From JBBIRW01 sp037441565 (GTDB lineage: Bacteria; Desulfobacterota; JBBIRW01), in assembly GCA_037441565.1 (NCBI GenBank), contig JBBIRW010000003.1, positions 1 to 64,000 of the forward strand: 64,000 nt of DNA, written 5' to 3'. Both the position numbers and the translations under genes were made by a program. The number at the start of each line of letters is the position of its first letter. The stretch's first letter is position 1. The notes beneath the pieces were generated by a model. It worked only from the letters and a program-made list of their open reading frames with translations. It did no database searches and was not told the DNA's origin. Below are positions 45,591 to 54,857 of the stretch, piece by piece.

Positions 45591-46270
45591 GGCAAAATGT
45601 GGCTTCTTCTGCGCCTTACAAAGAAAAAAACGAGGATAACACCGGAAATAAACCCACCAATATGTGCCCACCATGCAACACCACCATGAATGCCCTGGGC
45701 TATAGATGCGGTGCCCGATAGAAATTGCATAAAGAACCAGATCCCGAGAAAGATGAGTGCAGGGACTTCAACAATCTGCAAGAAAAAGAAAACAGGGATA
45801 ATTGTTAGAACCCTCGCCCATGGATAGAGAATAAAATATGCACCAAGCACACCAGCTATCGCACCACTGGCACCCACAATCGGAACTCTTGAAAAAGGAT
45901 TCATTATTGCCTGAACAAGATTGGCAATTACCCCACAAGAGAGATAAAATATGAGAAACCTCAAATGACCCATCCTGTCCTCAACATTATCACCAAATAT
46001 CCAGAGATAGAGCATATTCCCACCGATATGAAACCAGCCACCATGAAGAAACATAGCAGTAAAAAGAGAAAAGATTCTTGAAAGTATCCCGATGTCGATA
46101 TGCCCCCCAAAGAAAAGAATATATGGGATAAGACCATATCTGAAGATAAATTCATCGAGTCTTCTTCCCATCCCGAGTTCTATTATGAATACAACAATAT
46201 TTAGCAGTATCAGTGAAACATTTATTATGGGATATGTCCTTGATGGGATTGTATCCTTAAGAGGGATCAT
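45587..46270 (-). CDS. rhomboid-family intramembrane serine protease
   Basis: 227 residues, six transmembrane helices plus a short tail. The L1 loop WR-type region is represented by FLHGGWFHIGGNMLYLWIFG, the nucleophile by GASGAIAGVLGAYF and the catalytic His by WWAHIGGFISG, so the Ser-His dyad is intact. It cleaves membrane-spanning proteins within the bilayer; targets are unknown. No SD is obvious before the ATG. It stands between the cyclase and the non-coding gap after resB. Confidence 0.92.
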   Translation of the reverse strand: MIPLKDTIPSRTYPIINVSLILLNIVVFIIELGMGRRLDEFIFRYGLIPYILFFGGHIDIGILSRIFSLFTAMFLHGGWFHIGGNMLYLWIFGDNVEDRMGHLRFLIFYLSCGVIANLVQAIMNPFSRVPIVGASGAIAGVLGAYFILYPWARVLTIIPVFFFLQIVEVPALIFLGIWFFMQFLSGTASIAQGIHGGVAWWAHIGGFISGVILVFFFVRRRRSHILP

Positions 46271-46653
46271 CTGCTTTCTCGGTATATTTTAATTAATCAT
46301 AATTAAAATAGAGCCTTTCCAATTAAAATTCTTTTAAGATAGTATTATTTCTGGACCTTTCCAATCAATCTATTTTTAAAGCCACTCAAAATTCACTTAA
46401 AAGGTATACCTCCGATTCACTAAACTACATAGAGATCTATTTTATTGATGGGATTAAAGGGGATGTAGCAAGGATTGATCTCAAAATGTCCCGGATATAT
46501 ATAGGTGCGAGACCTGGTCTGGCATTCATGATTTCATTAAAGAAGGGGCAGGGTATCTGGGGGCCAAGAGTCTTTATATCAAGGGGCTTCAGAGGCTGAC
46601 CCCGCCCCTTCAGTGGCGCCTTAAAATAATATCAGGTTGCCAGCCCAATGTCA
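46271..46653. other. non-coding gap with GC-rich inverted repeat and a start-less open frame
   Basis: This 383 bp gap lies between resB and the rhomboid gene. GAAGGGGCAGGGT (46542-46554) pairs with ACCCCGCCCCTTC (46599-46611), 12 of 13 bp, over a 44-base loop that is itself rich in G and C runs; the minus-strand 3' side runs into TTTAAT. It may end the resB operon or be a structured RNA. On the plus strand 46327-46599 is open for 90 codons but has no start until ATG 46486, which would give 37 residues. I see no SD and do not call a gene. Confidence 0.4.
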
Positions 46654-47754
46654 TCAGAAATCTTGAGGGGCAAGTAATCCCTTTATAATCCTTCCTGAAA
46701 GTAAAATCAAGAAAAGAAAGGAACCCAAAAAAAGAACAGGGACCCCCGGGTCCCACCTATAGGATAACGTTACACCCTCAATCACCCTTATTGGGGTAAT
46801 GGAGACCTCCCCAAGGATAATATTCTCGCCTAAATGAAGCACAACAGGACCCTCGTCTTCTGTATTGTTTATGCCAGCCCTGAATAAGATTAGATAAGGT
46901 TTAATCTCCTCCACTGATCCGTCCCTTTTAAAAAGCCTTCCAGTTCTTAATGGAGAAACCTTGAAGGTTCCATTTTTAAGATTGAAGGGTTTTTCAGGCA
47001 GGACCGTAAATTCACCACCTCCCTTATCTTCCCTAATTAAAATCCTCTGCTCAATTCCCATGAGATAGAATACGAATCCCCACAACCTCAATGGATCATT
47101 CACCTCGAGTTCCTTTTCTCTGATCTTAACCCCATCCCTGTATAAAATTACCCTTGCCCTCCAGTCCTTTGGTTGAAGATTATCATCCCTGAGCTCAAAT
47201 CTTGGTCCTCTTCCCCCGATACCGAAGGCTGTCTTCCATCTTTCAATCTTATCCTTTGGATACTTAAGATGGGGCTTTTGATAATATTCCGTTTTCAGAG
47301 ATAGAAGCTCTATTTCGATCCTTCCATCACTGCCTCCCACCCCCTCTACTACCTTCCTTTCACCTTCAAAAACCGTTATTTCACCTTCAAATGAATAAAG
47401 ATATGTAAGCCAGAATCCAGCAAAGCACAATATAAGACAGATGTGGAAACCCAGTGAGAAGAGTGATCCATATCCGATCCCCTGTTTATAAGCACGAATA
47501 GCTGCACTGACTGTACAGCATATAAGGTTTAAAAAGAAAAGGAGGCTTAAAAAAAGGAAGAGTGGGGAAGAAAAGATATTCAATAAATTAAAGGTTCTCA
47601 CAAATCCTACATACCGCCCCCCTGCCCTGATATATTCCTCCAGATCACTCCCTTGCGGAAAGATCGTTCCAAGAAGAAAGAAAATGCACAAAATGCCAAG
47701 CAGGAGTATGGAAGTCTTTATGGATGTAAGTGCTTTTAAAATCCAGCGAACCAT
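46654..47754 (-). CDS. resB: cytochrome c biogenesis protein ResB (system II, Ccs1)
   Basis: 366 residues. TM helices near 12-30, 65-90 and 95-120, a large periplasmic domain, and a last TM near 338-358, as in Ccs1/ResB. The opening LTSIKTSILLLGILCIFFLLGTIFPQ is written here only as landmark; LGTIFPQ is the ResB signature. With CcsA it carries heme across the membrane and attaches it to CxxCH apo-cytochromes. It follows ccsA by 8 bases. It supplies the machinery needed by the CxxCH sensor kinase at 865. Confidence 0.9.
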   Translation of the reverse strand: MVRWILKALTSIKTSILLLGILCIFFLLGTIFPQGSDLEEYIRAGGRYVGFVRTFNLLNIFSSPLFLFLSLLFFLNLICCTVSAAIRAYKQGIGYGSLFSLGFHICLILCFAGFWLTYLYSFEGEITVFEGERKVVEGVGGSDGRIEIELLSLKTEYYQKPHLKYPKDKIERWKTAFGIGGRGPRFELRDDNLQPKDWRARVILYRDGVKIREKELEVNDPLRLWGFVFYLMGIEQRILIREDKGGGEFTVLPEKPFNLKNGTFKVSPLRTGRLFKRDGSVEEIKPYLILFRAGINNTEDEGPVVLHLGENIILGEVSITPIRVIEGVTLSYRWDPGVPVLFLGSFLFLILLSGRIIKGLLAPQDF

Positions 47755-47762
47755 TTTTTATC

Positions 47763-48638
47763 TCAAACTGAATATATATGGAGGCTTGGTATACCAAGAA
47801 GTTTTGCAAGCCAGTTTACACCAAGAAATGTCATTATCATACAAATAAATCCCAATATATTGAAGAGTGATGATTGCCACCCCCTCCACTCGCGCACAAC
47901 CATAGAGTGGAGATACAGTGTATATACACACCATGTTATAAGTGACCATGTTTCTTTTGGATCCCAGCCCCAGAATCTTCCCCACGCCTGATACGCCCAT
48001 GCAGCACCTGAGATAATCCCGAAACTGAGAAATGGAAAACCGATCAGGGCAAGCTTGTAGGCAATTTCCCTCATCTGGTTTACCGTTACAGGATTCCCTG
48101 ATGACCCTCCTCTTCTTTCCAGCAGACTCGCATAGATACTGCTTATTTCAAAGGAGGCACTTACAACGAAGACTGCATAGGATAGGAATGACAGGGCAAC
48201 ATGCCATATAAAAAACCCACTCTGAAGTGCGGGAGGTAAGGGATCAATGGATGGGATCCTCGAGCTTATTGCATAAAATGTTGAACCGAATGAAATTGCA
48301 GACACAATAAGCGCAGGAAGTAAAACCCTGGCCTTTATGTAATAAACAAAAACAAGCGTAACAGCACCAATCCATGAAAACCATGAAAGGCTTTCATATA
48401 ATGACTGGAATGGTGCCCTTCCTCCCTCATATATCCTGAGAATAACAACAGCCGTATGGAGAAGAACATTTATAGTAAGAATCCTCATGCACATGCGACC
48501 GATGATTCCCTTTCCTGTTGCCCAGTATAAAAGGGAAAGGATTGTGCTCAATCCATAAATAATGGATACAGTTGCAAACAGTTTTAATTCCAGAGCAAGC
48601 AGATATGCATCCTTTTCGAGAAGGATTCCGATATGCAT
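47763..48638 (-). CDS. ccsA: cytochrome c biogenesis protein CcsA/ResC (system II)
   Basis: 291 residues, eight predicted TM helices. The heme-handling WWD-type motif reads AWAYQAWGRFWGWDPKETWSL, and conserved His residues lie in WHVALSF and YLHSMVV on either side. CcsA and ResB together form the holocytochrome c synthase. A start at ATG 48638 has GGGGATGAG upstream. The gene is the second last of a long minus-strand operon and follows the ABC exporter permease by 37 bases. Confidence 0.93.
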   Translation of the reverse strand: MHIGILLEKDAYLLALELKLFATVSIIYGLSTILSLLYWATGKGIIGRMCMRILTINVLLHTAVVILRIYEGGRAPFQSLYESLSWFSWIGAVTLVFVYYIKARVLLPALIVSAISFGSTFYAISSRIPSIDPLPPALQSGFFIWHVALSFLSYAVFVVSASFEISSIYASLLERRGGSSGNPVTVNQMREIAYKLALIGFPFLSFGIISGAAWAYQAWGRFWGWDPKETWSLITWCVYTLYLHSMVVREWRGWQSSLFNILGFICMIMTFLGVNWLAKLLGIPSLHIYSV

Positions 48639-48675
48639 TTTCTCATCCCCTTTTATTAAATATCCTTAAAAATAC

Positions 48676-49839
48676 TTAATCAAGCCTCTTCTGGAATCTC
48701 ACTATGCTTAAGAATATTATTACTATCCCTAAAAGGATGAGGGCAATCGTATGAATCCATAAATGATAGAGTCCAACACCCTTTAGTATAATCCCCCTCA
48801 ATATGATGAGAAAATATGTAATGGGAAGAAGATAGCCAGCCATCTGAGCAAGCCAGGGCATTGCCTCCCTCGGAAAAATAAATCCTGAAAGAAGTATACT
48901 TGGAAGGAAGATAAAAAATGAAAGCTGGAATGCCTGGGCCTGGGTCTTTGATATCGTGGAGAGCCATAATCCCAATCCGAGACTTGAAAGCATGAAGAAG
49001 AATGTGAGTGCATATAGAAGAAGAATTGACCCCGCAACTGAAACATCAAATATCCATGAACCAAGCAGAAGTATTATCGTAAACTGCATATAGCCGATAA
49101 ATATGTATGGAAGCATCTTTCCCAGCATAAGCTCAATCTTTGTAATCGGTGTGACAATTAGCTGCTCAAGTGTTCCCTGCTCCCTCTCCTTTACTATTGC
49201 AACTGCAGTATATGTCATTGTTGTCATCATAAGGATGATCCCGCAGATTCCCGGGATCATAAAATTAGCACTCAGCTGATCAGGATTATACCATGCCCTG
49301 ATCTCCACATTAACGGGAAGAAGCCTCTTCGATTCTTCCTCTGAAGGAAGTGTACTTCTTATCCCATTTCCCCCCTCCCTTATCCTCATGATAAGAAGAT
49401 CTATGGACCAGAGCTGACCTATGGCATGTGCAGCACTGAGTGCTGATGAAGAGGTCATCGGATCCGATGCATCTATGATAACCTGAACCTGTGTGCTCCT
49501 TCCCGCCTTAATGTTTTTCTCAAAATCAACAGGGATAATAATACCAACCTTTGCACTACCACTGTCTATGAGATCTGAGAGTGTCTTAAAATGGGGAGGA
49601 TAAAATCTTATATCAAAATACTGTGTATTTCTAAAATTATCAATAAGTCTTCTTGATTGTTCTGATCGACTGTAATCTATAACAGCAGTGGGAAGGTGTT
49701 TTGCCTCGGTATTGATGGCGTAGCCATAAAGGAGAAGTTGAAAAGTAGGAATTATAACCATCATAGCAAGTGTTATTCTGTCCCTTTTTACATGAATTAA
49801 CTCCTTCCATACTATTGAAAATAGCCTTGTTGTTGACAT
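48676..49839 (-). CDS. ABC-2 type exporter permease (YbhS/YbhR-like)
   Basis: 387 residues. TM1 near 25-45, a large periplasmic domain (about 50-185), then five TM helices in the C-terminal half. The VKEREQGTLEQLIVTPI segment is the ABC-2 coupling helix signature. It should act as a homodimer with the two ATPases and the HlyD protein just upstream, giving a YbhGFSR/drug-export-like pump. AGGAG precedes the ATG. Only one permease is present, whereas Escherichia coli has two (YbhS and YbhR). Substrate unknown. Confidence 0.9.
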   Translation of the reverse strand: MSTTRLFSIVWKELIHVKRDRITLAMMVIIPTFQLLLYGYAINTEAKHLPTAVIDYSRSEQSRRLIDNFRNTQYFDIRFYPPHFKTLSDLIDSGSAKVGIIIPVDFEKNIKAGRSTQVQVIIDASDPMTSSSALSAAHAIGQLWSIDLLIMRIREGGNGIRSTLPSEEESKRLLPVNVEIRAWYNPDQLSANFMIPGICGIILMMTTMTYTAVAIVKEREQGTLEQLIVTPITKIELMLGKMLPYIFIGYMQFTIILLLGSWIFDVSVAGSILLLYALTFFFMLSSLGLGLWLSTISKTQAQAFQLSFFIFLPSILLSGFIFPREAMPWLAQMAGYLLPITYFLIILRGIILKGVGLYHLWIHTIALILLGIVIIFLSIVRFQKRLD

Positions 49840-49842
49840 TCC

Positions 49843-50568
49843 CTACTCCTTTGAATGTAAAAGTGATATGAATATATCCTCAACTGTTTTATACCCGGAC
49901 ATCTTCAATTCTTCGGGCGATCCACAAACACGAATCATTCCATCATACATTATCCCAATCCTGTTGCATTGCTCAGCCTCATCCATATGGTGGGTCGTAA
50001 GAAAAACTGTGGTTCCTTTATCAGATAGATCGTAAATGAGATCCCATATCCTCCTTCTCTCCTCAGGATCCATGCCCGCTGTTGGTTCATCAAGAAAAAC
50101 GAGCTCCGGTTCATGGATTATTGCACATGCAAGGCCAAGGGATTGTCTTACACCCGAAGGCAATGTTGATGCCTTATTCTTCCTGTATCCTTTAATATCC
50201 AGGAGTTCCAAAAGATACTCAACCCTATCCTTGAAACCTTCATAGCTCGAATAATACAGACCCCAATAAAAATAGAGATTATCCTCAACATCCATATCCC
50301 TGTAAAATCCAAATCTCTGTGACATATACCCGATTCTTTTTCTTATCTCTTCTGCCTCTCTTTCTATATCAAATCCTAATACAAGACCCTTTCCCGAGGT
50401 TGGTCTTAGCAGACCGCATAACATCCTAACGGTTGTTGATTTCCCCGCACCATTGGGACCAAGGAGGCCAAATATCTCTGCTCTTTTCACCTCGAGATCT
50501 ACACCTTTTACAGCATAAAAATTTCCGAATTTCTTTGTGAGACCCTTTACAGAGATTTCAAGTTCCAT
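49843..50568 (-). CDS. ABC transporter ATPase with altered signature motif
   Basis: 241 residues. Walker A is GPNGAGKST, Walker B is LVFLDEPTAGMDP and the H-loop is LTTHHMDEAEQC. The signature reads LPSGVRQSLGL where LSGGQ is normal, so one of the two composite ATP sites may be impaired. It corresponds to the second half of YbhF. AAAGGGAT precedes the ATG. It sits between the first ATPase and the permease with 3-6 bp gaps. Confidence 0.9.
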   Translation of the reverse strand: MELEISVKGLTKKFGNFYAVKGVDLEVKRAEIFGLLGPNGAGKSTTVRMLCGLLRPTSGKGLVLGFDIEREAEEIRKRIGYMSQRFGFYRDMDVEDNLYFYWGLYYSSYEGFKDRVEYLLELLDIKGYRKNKASTLPSGVRQSLGLACAIIHEPELVFLDEPTAGMDPEERRRIWDLIYDLSDKGTTVFLTTHHMDEAEQCNRIGIMYDGMIRVCGSPEELKMSGYKTVEDIFISLLHSKE

Positions 50569-50574
50569 ATCCCT

Positions 50575-51507
50575 TTATCTCTCAGATAAAGACCCTTCCT
50601 TCTTGAAGAAATTGAAAAGATCGCTAACAGAAAATTCACTACTGGTTATTAGAAAATCATCATAACCTTCTCCTCTCACATATTCAGCTATCCTATCACC
50701 ATCATCTTTAGTTTCCACCCAGATATATATACTATCACCGGAAAGCCTCACGCCTTTTACAAAATCAAGTGATCGAAGTTTTTGTCCGATCTTCCCCGGC
50801 CTTCTGCATCTCATCACAAAAAGTTTACCAGCCATCCTTGATTTAAGATCAGAAAGAGATCCTGAAGCAATCAACCTGCCTCTGTGGAAAAAACCGATCC
50901 TGCTGAATTTATCAGCCTCCTCCATATAGGATGTTGAAATAATAAACGTTATCCCCTCCCTGTGTAGTTCGTTCAAAAAACCCCATATATCCATCCGGGA
51001 AACAGGATCAAGACCTGTTGTCGGTTCATCCAGTAGAAGTAAGCCGGGTTTATGAATAACCGCACAGGCAAGGGCAAGTTTCTGTTTCATCCCTCCTGAA
51101 AGGGAGCCTGATCGATGGTGGCGAAAGGATTTAAGTTTTGTTATCTCAAGGAGAAAAGATATCCACTCCTCGTTTCCCTTTTCCTGAACACCGTAGATAG
51201 ATAAAAAGAATCTCAATAATTCACTAACTGTGAGATAATCATACAGATTTACTCCCTGGGGAAGATAGCCTATGTTGCGCTTTATTGACTCCTCCTCCTC
51301 TAAAATATCTTTCCCAAAAATTTTTACACTTCCTTTTGTTGGCGATATTATACCCGCAATAATCCTTAAAAGCGTTGACTTCCCTGCCCCATCAGGACCA
51401 ATTAAGCCAAAAACCTCGTCTTTCTTTATGTCTAAATTTATTCCACGGAGTGCTTCATCCTCTCCAAAGCTCTTTGTTAGATTCGTGATTTCAACGATAT
51501 TTACCAT
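50575..51507 (-). CDS. ABC transporter ATPase
   Basis: 310 residues. Walker A GPDGAGKST, signature LSGGMKQKLAL, Walker B LLLLDEPTTGLDP and STSYMEEADKF in the H-loop position where His is replaced by Ser. The C-terminal 80 residues form an accessory domain common in ABC-2 exporters. It resembles the first half of YbhF, so the two single ATPases of this operon would form a heterodimer of a YbhF-like pair. Cotranscribed with HlyD-type protein upstream. Confidence 0.9.
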   Translation of the reverse strand: MVNIVEITNLTKSFGEDEALRGINLDIKKDEVFGLIGPDGAGKSTLLRIIAGIISPTKGSVKIFGKDILEEEESIKRNIGYLPQGVNLYDYLTVSELLRFFLSIYGVQEKGNEEWISFLLEITKLKSFRHHRSGSLSGGMKQKLALACAVIHKPGLLLLDEPTTGLDPVSRMDIWGFLNELHREGITFIISTSYMEEADKFSRIGFFHRGRLIASGSLSDLKSRMAGKLFVMRCRRPGKIGQKLRSLDFVKGVRLSGDSIYIWVETKDDGDRIAEYVRGEGYDDFLITSSEFSVSDLFNFFKKEGSLSER

Positions 51508-51525
51508 ATCCTGATATGAGGATCT

Positions 51526-52515
51526 TTAGGGTTTGTATATGATCACATCAGCAGGCATGCCTGGCTTAAGGAGCATCTCCTTATTTTCCACCAGGATCTT
51601 TACCGAAAAAACAAGATGAACCCTTTCCTTCCGTGTTTGAATAAACTTGGGGGTAAATTCAGCCTTACCTCCAATTTCACTAACAATCCCATGAAAGATC
51701 CTTCCAGGGAATGAATCAACCATGATGTCAACCTTAGCCCCTATCATCACCCTTCCAATCTCATCCTCAGGGATAAATACCCTTACCCATGCATTTTCAA
51801 TATCACCAATTACAGCCACTGGATAAAGGGGTGAGACCACCTCACCTTCATCCATGTTTTTAAGAAGAACAACACCCGATACAGGGCTTTCAAGTACTGC
51901 CTCATCGAGCTGCTTCCTCGCATATTTCAATGCTGCTTCAGCCTCTCTTACCCTTTCCCTTGCCTCTTCTATCTGGTATTTCCTTGAGCCCTCTTCAAGC
52001 AGTTTTAACTTCTCCTTTGCTTCTCTGACACGTGACTCAGCCTGATCAAGAAGTGTCTTTGCCTCATCCCTCTTCCTCTCAGGAATAACACCTTCCTCAA
52101 AAAGTGCCTTTGCCCTTTCAAATTCGTTCCTTGCAAACACAAAATCGGATTCTGCCCTCCTTAGTTCTGCCCTTGCCATTTCGATTTCCTGAATCCTAAA
52201 GCCTTCAAGAAGATCATTAAGGTATGCCCTTGCCCTCCTCAGGGCCGCCTCTGCCTCCTCCACCCTTGCCTTCAGCTCCTCATCATCAAGGGTGGCGAGG
52301 ATCTGCCCTTTTTCAACCCTATCACCTTCTCTGAAGTTTATCTTCTTTATCCTTCCTGGAATTTTAAATGCAACTTCAACCTGCTTTACCTCCACAGTCC
52401 CTGTTGCCCTTAATGTGCTACTGTTCTCTTTAACCCATACCCTGTATGTCCTTATACCAAGGAGGAAAAAACCAGCTATGATGGCAATACTCGCATATAT
52501 CCACTTACGTCTCAA
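51526..52515 (-). CDS. HlyD-family membrane fusion protein (YbhG-like)
   Basis: 329 residues. One N-terminal TM (about 7-24), a beta-barrel and lipoyl start (VAFKIPGRIKKINFREGDRVEKG), a long coiled-coil hairpin (about 85-205, Ala/Glu/Arg heptads) and a second lipoyl half (VVLLKNMDEGEVVS). It links the inner membrane pump to an outer membrane channel. The start is TTG 52515 with GGGAGGGG two bases upstream. It follows the eRF1-like gene by 11 bases and heads the exporter section of the operon. Confidence 0.92.
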   Translation of the reverse strand: MRRKWIYASIAIIAGFFLLGIRTYRVWVKENSSTLRATGTVEVKQVEVAFKIPGRIKKINFREGDRVEKGQILATLDDEELKARVEEAEAALRRARAYLNDLLEGFRIQEIEMARAELRRAESDFVFARNEFERAKALFEEGVIPERKRDEAKTLLDQAESRVREAKEKLKLLEEGSRKYQIEEARERVREAEAALKYARKQLDEAVLESPVSGVVLLKNMDEGEVVSPLYPVAVIGDIENAWVRVFIPEDEIGRVMIGAKVDIMVDSFPGRIFHGIVSEIGGKAEFTPKFIQTRKERVHLVFSVKILVENKEMLLKPGMPADVIIYKP

Positions 52516-52526
52516 AACCCCTCCCT

Positions 52527-53672
52527 TTAAACCTTAAATCTGAGAAGGGCACCTATTTGAATGGGTTTATCGTTGTAATAGAAATCATAGTGGATCTCTT
52601 TTAGTTCACTCCCTGTGCTTATAGAGAGATTTACTGCATCATCAACAATATTTTCCCTCTCCTCCATCTCCTTTCTGCAGTAGGGGCATGCCTCCTGCCT
52701 CCACCAGATATAACCGCACTCCCTGCATATGGCACCCTTTTCCCTGTAGCCTTCACGCACGATGAGCAAGCGAACAGCCCCCTTCTGTATTGCGAAGAGC
52801 GTATTATCAAGTCCAAAACAACCAGGTCCCTTTGAGGAAACCTCTTTAAAAATCTCATCCATAAGCCTTTTCTCTTCCGCCTTTCTTATCTCCTCCTCCA
52901 CCGATCTCATGACCTCCTGCACCTGGGATACAGGTGCATTGATAGCCATATCCAGCCTTGCTGCAATCCGGCTTTTCAGGTTATTTGGAAGATGAAGCTC
53001 AAATTTGCTGATGAGTTTCTGATTCCCTCCAATGATCATATATTCAATATCCCGAATTTTGAAGAATTCAGAGACTGCATCACCAACCCTTTTAAGGTAT
53101 CTCTGCAGGTGATCCTCTATGTGTCTCTCAATTCGTCTTTCCGCAAGTCCATACCATCCCGCCATCTTTACCTTTGATGGAACATCACTTAGCATGTGTG
53201 ACTCTTCACTTATAATACCCATGTAGTAGTGGAATATACGGGATGCATCCCTGTCAAGGATTACCATCCCGAATCTATGATACCCATCCATCAGAAACAT
53301 AAGCGGTTTAATAAAAGGCCTGCTATCAACAATCATCATATTTCTTACAGGTACTGGAAGGCAAATTAATTCCCAGAGTCCAGCATTGCGAGATGAGAAA
53401 AGAACGAGACCTTTTGTTCCTTTTCTCTCAAATTTCCGTGTTACAAAATTAAGGGTATCCTGAAGCTCTTTTTCAATAATTAATCTCTTTTCCCTTTCAA
53501 CCTCGAGTCTTTCCATCTCTTCCTTTTTCTCCTTTATCAATCCTTTGAGCACGATTTCATACTCCTTTTTTGGATACAATTTCCCATCGACATTGAGATA
53601 AAGACTCACCACAGGGAAGCCTTTTGTATCCATTGAGATGATCTCTTTTACTTTCTGCAAAACATTAATCAT
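52527..53672 (-). CDS. eRF1-like (baeRF/Vms1-type) protein
   Basis: 381 residues. The middle part follows the archaeo-eukaryotic release factor fold: VILDRDASRIFHYYMG opens a domain-2-like region, and AGWYGLAERRIERHIEDHL stands where eRF1 has GGQ, so the Gly-Gly-Gln is replaced. IEYMIIGGNQKLISKFELHL and DNTLFAIQKGAVRLLIV match domain 3. A C-terminal zinc ribbon (CREC, CPYC) follows, as in archaeal aRF1. Bacterial relatives (the baeRF groups) are thought to act in ribosome rescue or quality control; none of this is shown here. GGGGG precedes the ATG. Confidence 0.75.
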   Translation of the reverse strand: MINVLQKVKEIISMDTKGFPVVSLYLNVDGKLYPKKEYEIVLKGLIKEKKEEMERLEVEREKRLIIEKELQDTLNFVTRKFERKGTKGLVLFSSRNAGLWELICLPVPVRNMMIVDSRPFIKPLMFLMDGYHRFGMVILDRDASRIFHYYMGIISEESHMLSDVPSKVKMAGWYGLAERRIERHIEDHLQRYLKRVGDAVSEFFKIRDIEYMIIGGNQKLISKFELHLPNNLKSRIAARLDMAINAPVSQVQEVMRSVEEEIRKAEEKRLMDEIFKEVSSKGPGCFGLDNTLFAIQKGAVRLLIVREGYREKGAICRECGYIWWRQEACPYCRKEMEERENIVDDAVNLSISTGSELKEIHYDFYYNDKPIQIGALLRFKV

Positions 53673-53682
53673 AAAAAACCCC

Positions 53683-54411
53683 CTATTTAGCTCTGCCGTG
53701 ATATATTGAAAACATCTCTTTCATGCGGATGGCATCTTCAAACATCGAGATATTATTAAACATGAAATATCCTTCCTTAAAATCCTCTGTCATCTCAATG
53801 AGCTTCTTCAGATCACTATAAGTGTATTTATATCTGTACCCATCCCTTCCATGCAATCGTAGATAGAATATTGAGAAGCCTGGAGGTATTGTTCTGAAAG
53901 GGTCCAGGCATGGGACTAAATCAAGTTCCCTGCATATATGGAAGATCTGCTCATTTTCCCAGTATCCCCTTGGTTCCCAAACACATATTATCCCCTTCCT
54001 TTCGATCTTTCTGAAAAATCCTTTTAAATTTCTTATGCTCTCATCTGATGGAATGAATGATGAAGAGGTCTGAAAAACAACAATCCGTGATGAAAGGACT
54101 TCAGCAATTTTTCTTACAACCTCCCACGCTTCAAAAACCTCGTCAGTATTCTGAAAATTTCCATATCTCCCCTTCTTACCCTCATCAATCCTTCTCTTTA
54201 ATCTCCTGTATGTTGGGCTTGTGGGAGAATGGGTAATGAGCTGCCAGGCCTTTACAGTAAATTCAAAACCCTCAGGAACATCCTTTCTCCATTTCTCAAT
54301 AGTTGAAAGACAAGGTGGATCATAGAAGATCTGCTGAACCTCAACAACATCAAGATACCTCACATACTTTTCCCTTGATACGGAAAAGCCACAACATCCA
54401 ACCCTTATCAT
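53683..54411 (-). CDS. DUF72 family protein
   Basis: 242 residues, a DUF72 TIM-barrel-like protein. It starts RVGCCGFSVSREKYVRYLDVVEVQ and contains PEGFEFTVKAWQLITH, CVWEPRGYW, and near the C-terminus YLRLHGRDGYRYKYTYSDL (each cited as a landmark within 20 residues) and MFNNISMFEDAIRM. The family is widespread in bacteria and archaea and has no settled function; links to DNA repair or nucleotide metabolism have been suggested from context. Its ATG overlaps the NUDIX stop by four bases. Confidence 0.88.
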   Translation of the reverse strand: MIRVGCCGFSVSREKYVRYLDVVEVQQIFYDPPCLSTIEKWRKDVPEGFEFTVKAWQLITHSPTSPTYRRLKRRIDEGKKGRYGNFQNTDEVFEAWEVVRKIAEVLSSRIVVFQTSSSFIPSDESIRNLKGFFRKIERKGIICVWEPRGYWENEQIFHICRELDLVPCLDPFRTIPPGFSIFYLRLHGRDGYRYKYTYSDLKKLIEMTEDFKEGYFMFNNISMFEDAIRMKEMFSIYHGRAK

Positions 54412-54857
54412 AAATCTTTATTCCTGGAAATGTCCTTTATAATTACAGATGCCTTAAGAATGATATCCCTTTCACTATCATAGTTCATAATCTTCACAGC
54501 CTCCTCAATTGGAAACCACCTTACCTCCTCAACCTCAAAGTCGTGATCCTCAACACTTCCAGATAGATATTCAAGGAGATAGAAATGAACAGTTTTATTG
54601 ATCTTGCTTTCGCTCTCCCTATCATAAAACCAGTAGTTTATCTCGCCTATCTTATCCACAATCCTTCCATCAAGTCCTGTTTCCTCTTTTACCTCCCTTG
54701 CGGCTGTCTTTTCAAGATCCTCTGATTCCTCAACGATCCCCTTTGGTAAGCACCAGATCCTGCCACCTCCTCTGCGTATAAGGGCAATAAATACCCTCTC
54801 TCCTTCACTCCTGTATATGACACCTCCGGATGAGACTTGCTTTATAATTCTCCCCAT
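54408..54857 (-). CDS. NUDIX hydrolase
   Basis: 149 residues. The Nudix box is complete: GIVEESEDLEKTAAREVKEE followed by TGLDG. It starts KQVSSGGVIYRSEG, common in Ap4A hydrolase-like proteins. It should cleave a nucleoside diphosphate linked to another moiety, perhaps a damaged nucleotide or Ap4A. The ATG lies within the 3' end of the Clp1-like gene, with GGAG at six bases. The neighbours EndoQ and PolX suggest nucleotide-pool or repair function but do not prove it. Confidence 0.9.
   Translation of the reverse strand: MGRIIKQVSSGGVIYRSEGERVFIALIRRGGGRIWCLPKGIVEESEDLEKTAAREVKEETGLDGRIVDKIGEINYWFYDRESESKINKTVHFYLLEYLSGSVEDHDFEVEEVRWFPIEEAVKIMNYDSERDIILKASVIIKDISRNKDL

Noticed and set aside
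46327..46599. A 90-codon open frame in the resB-rhomboid gap
   Set aside because: No start codon for the first 50 codons, no SD and no recognisable similarity.
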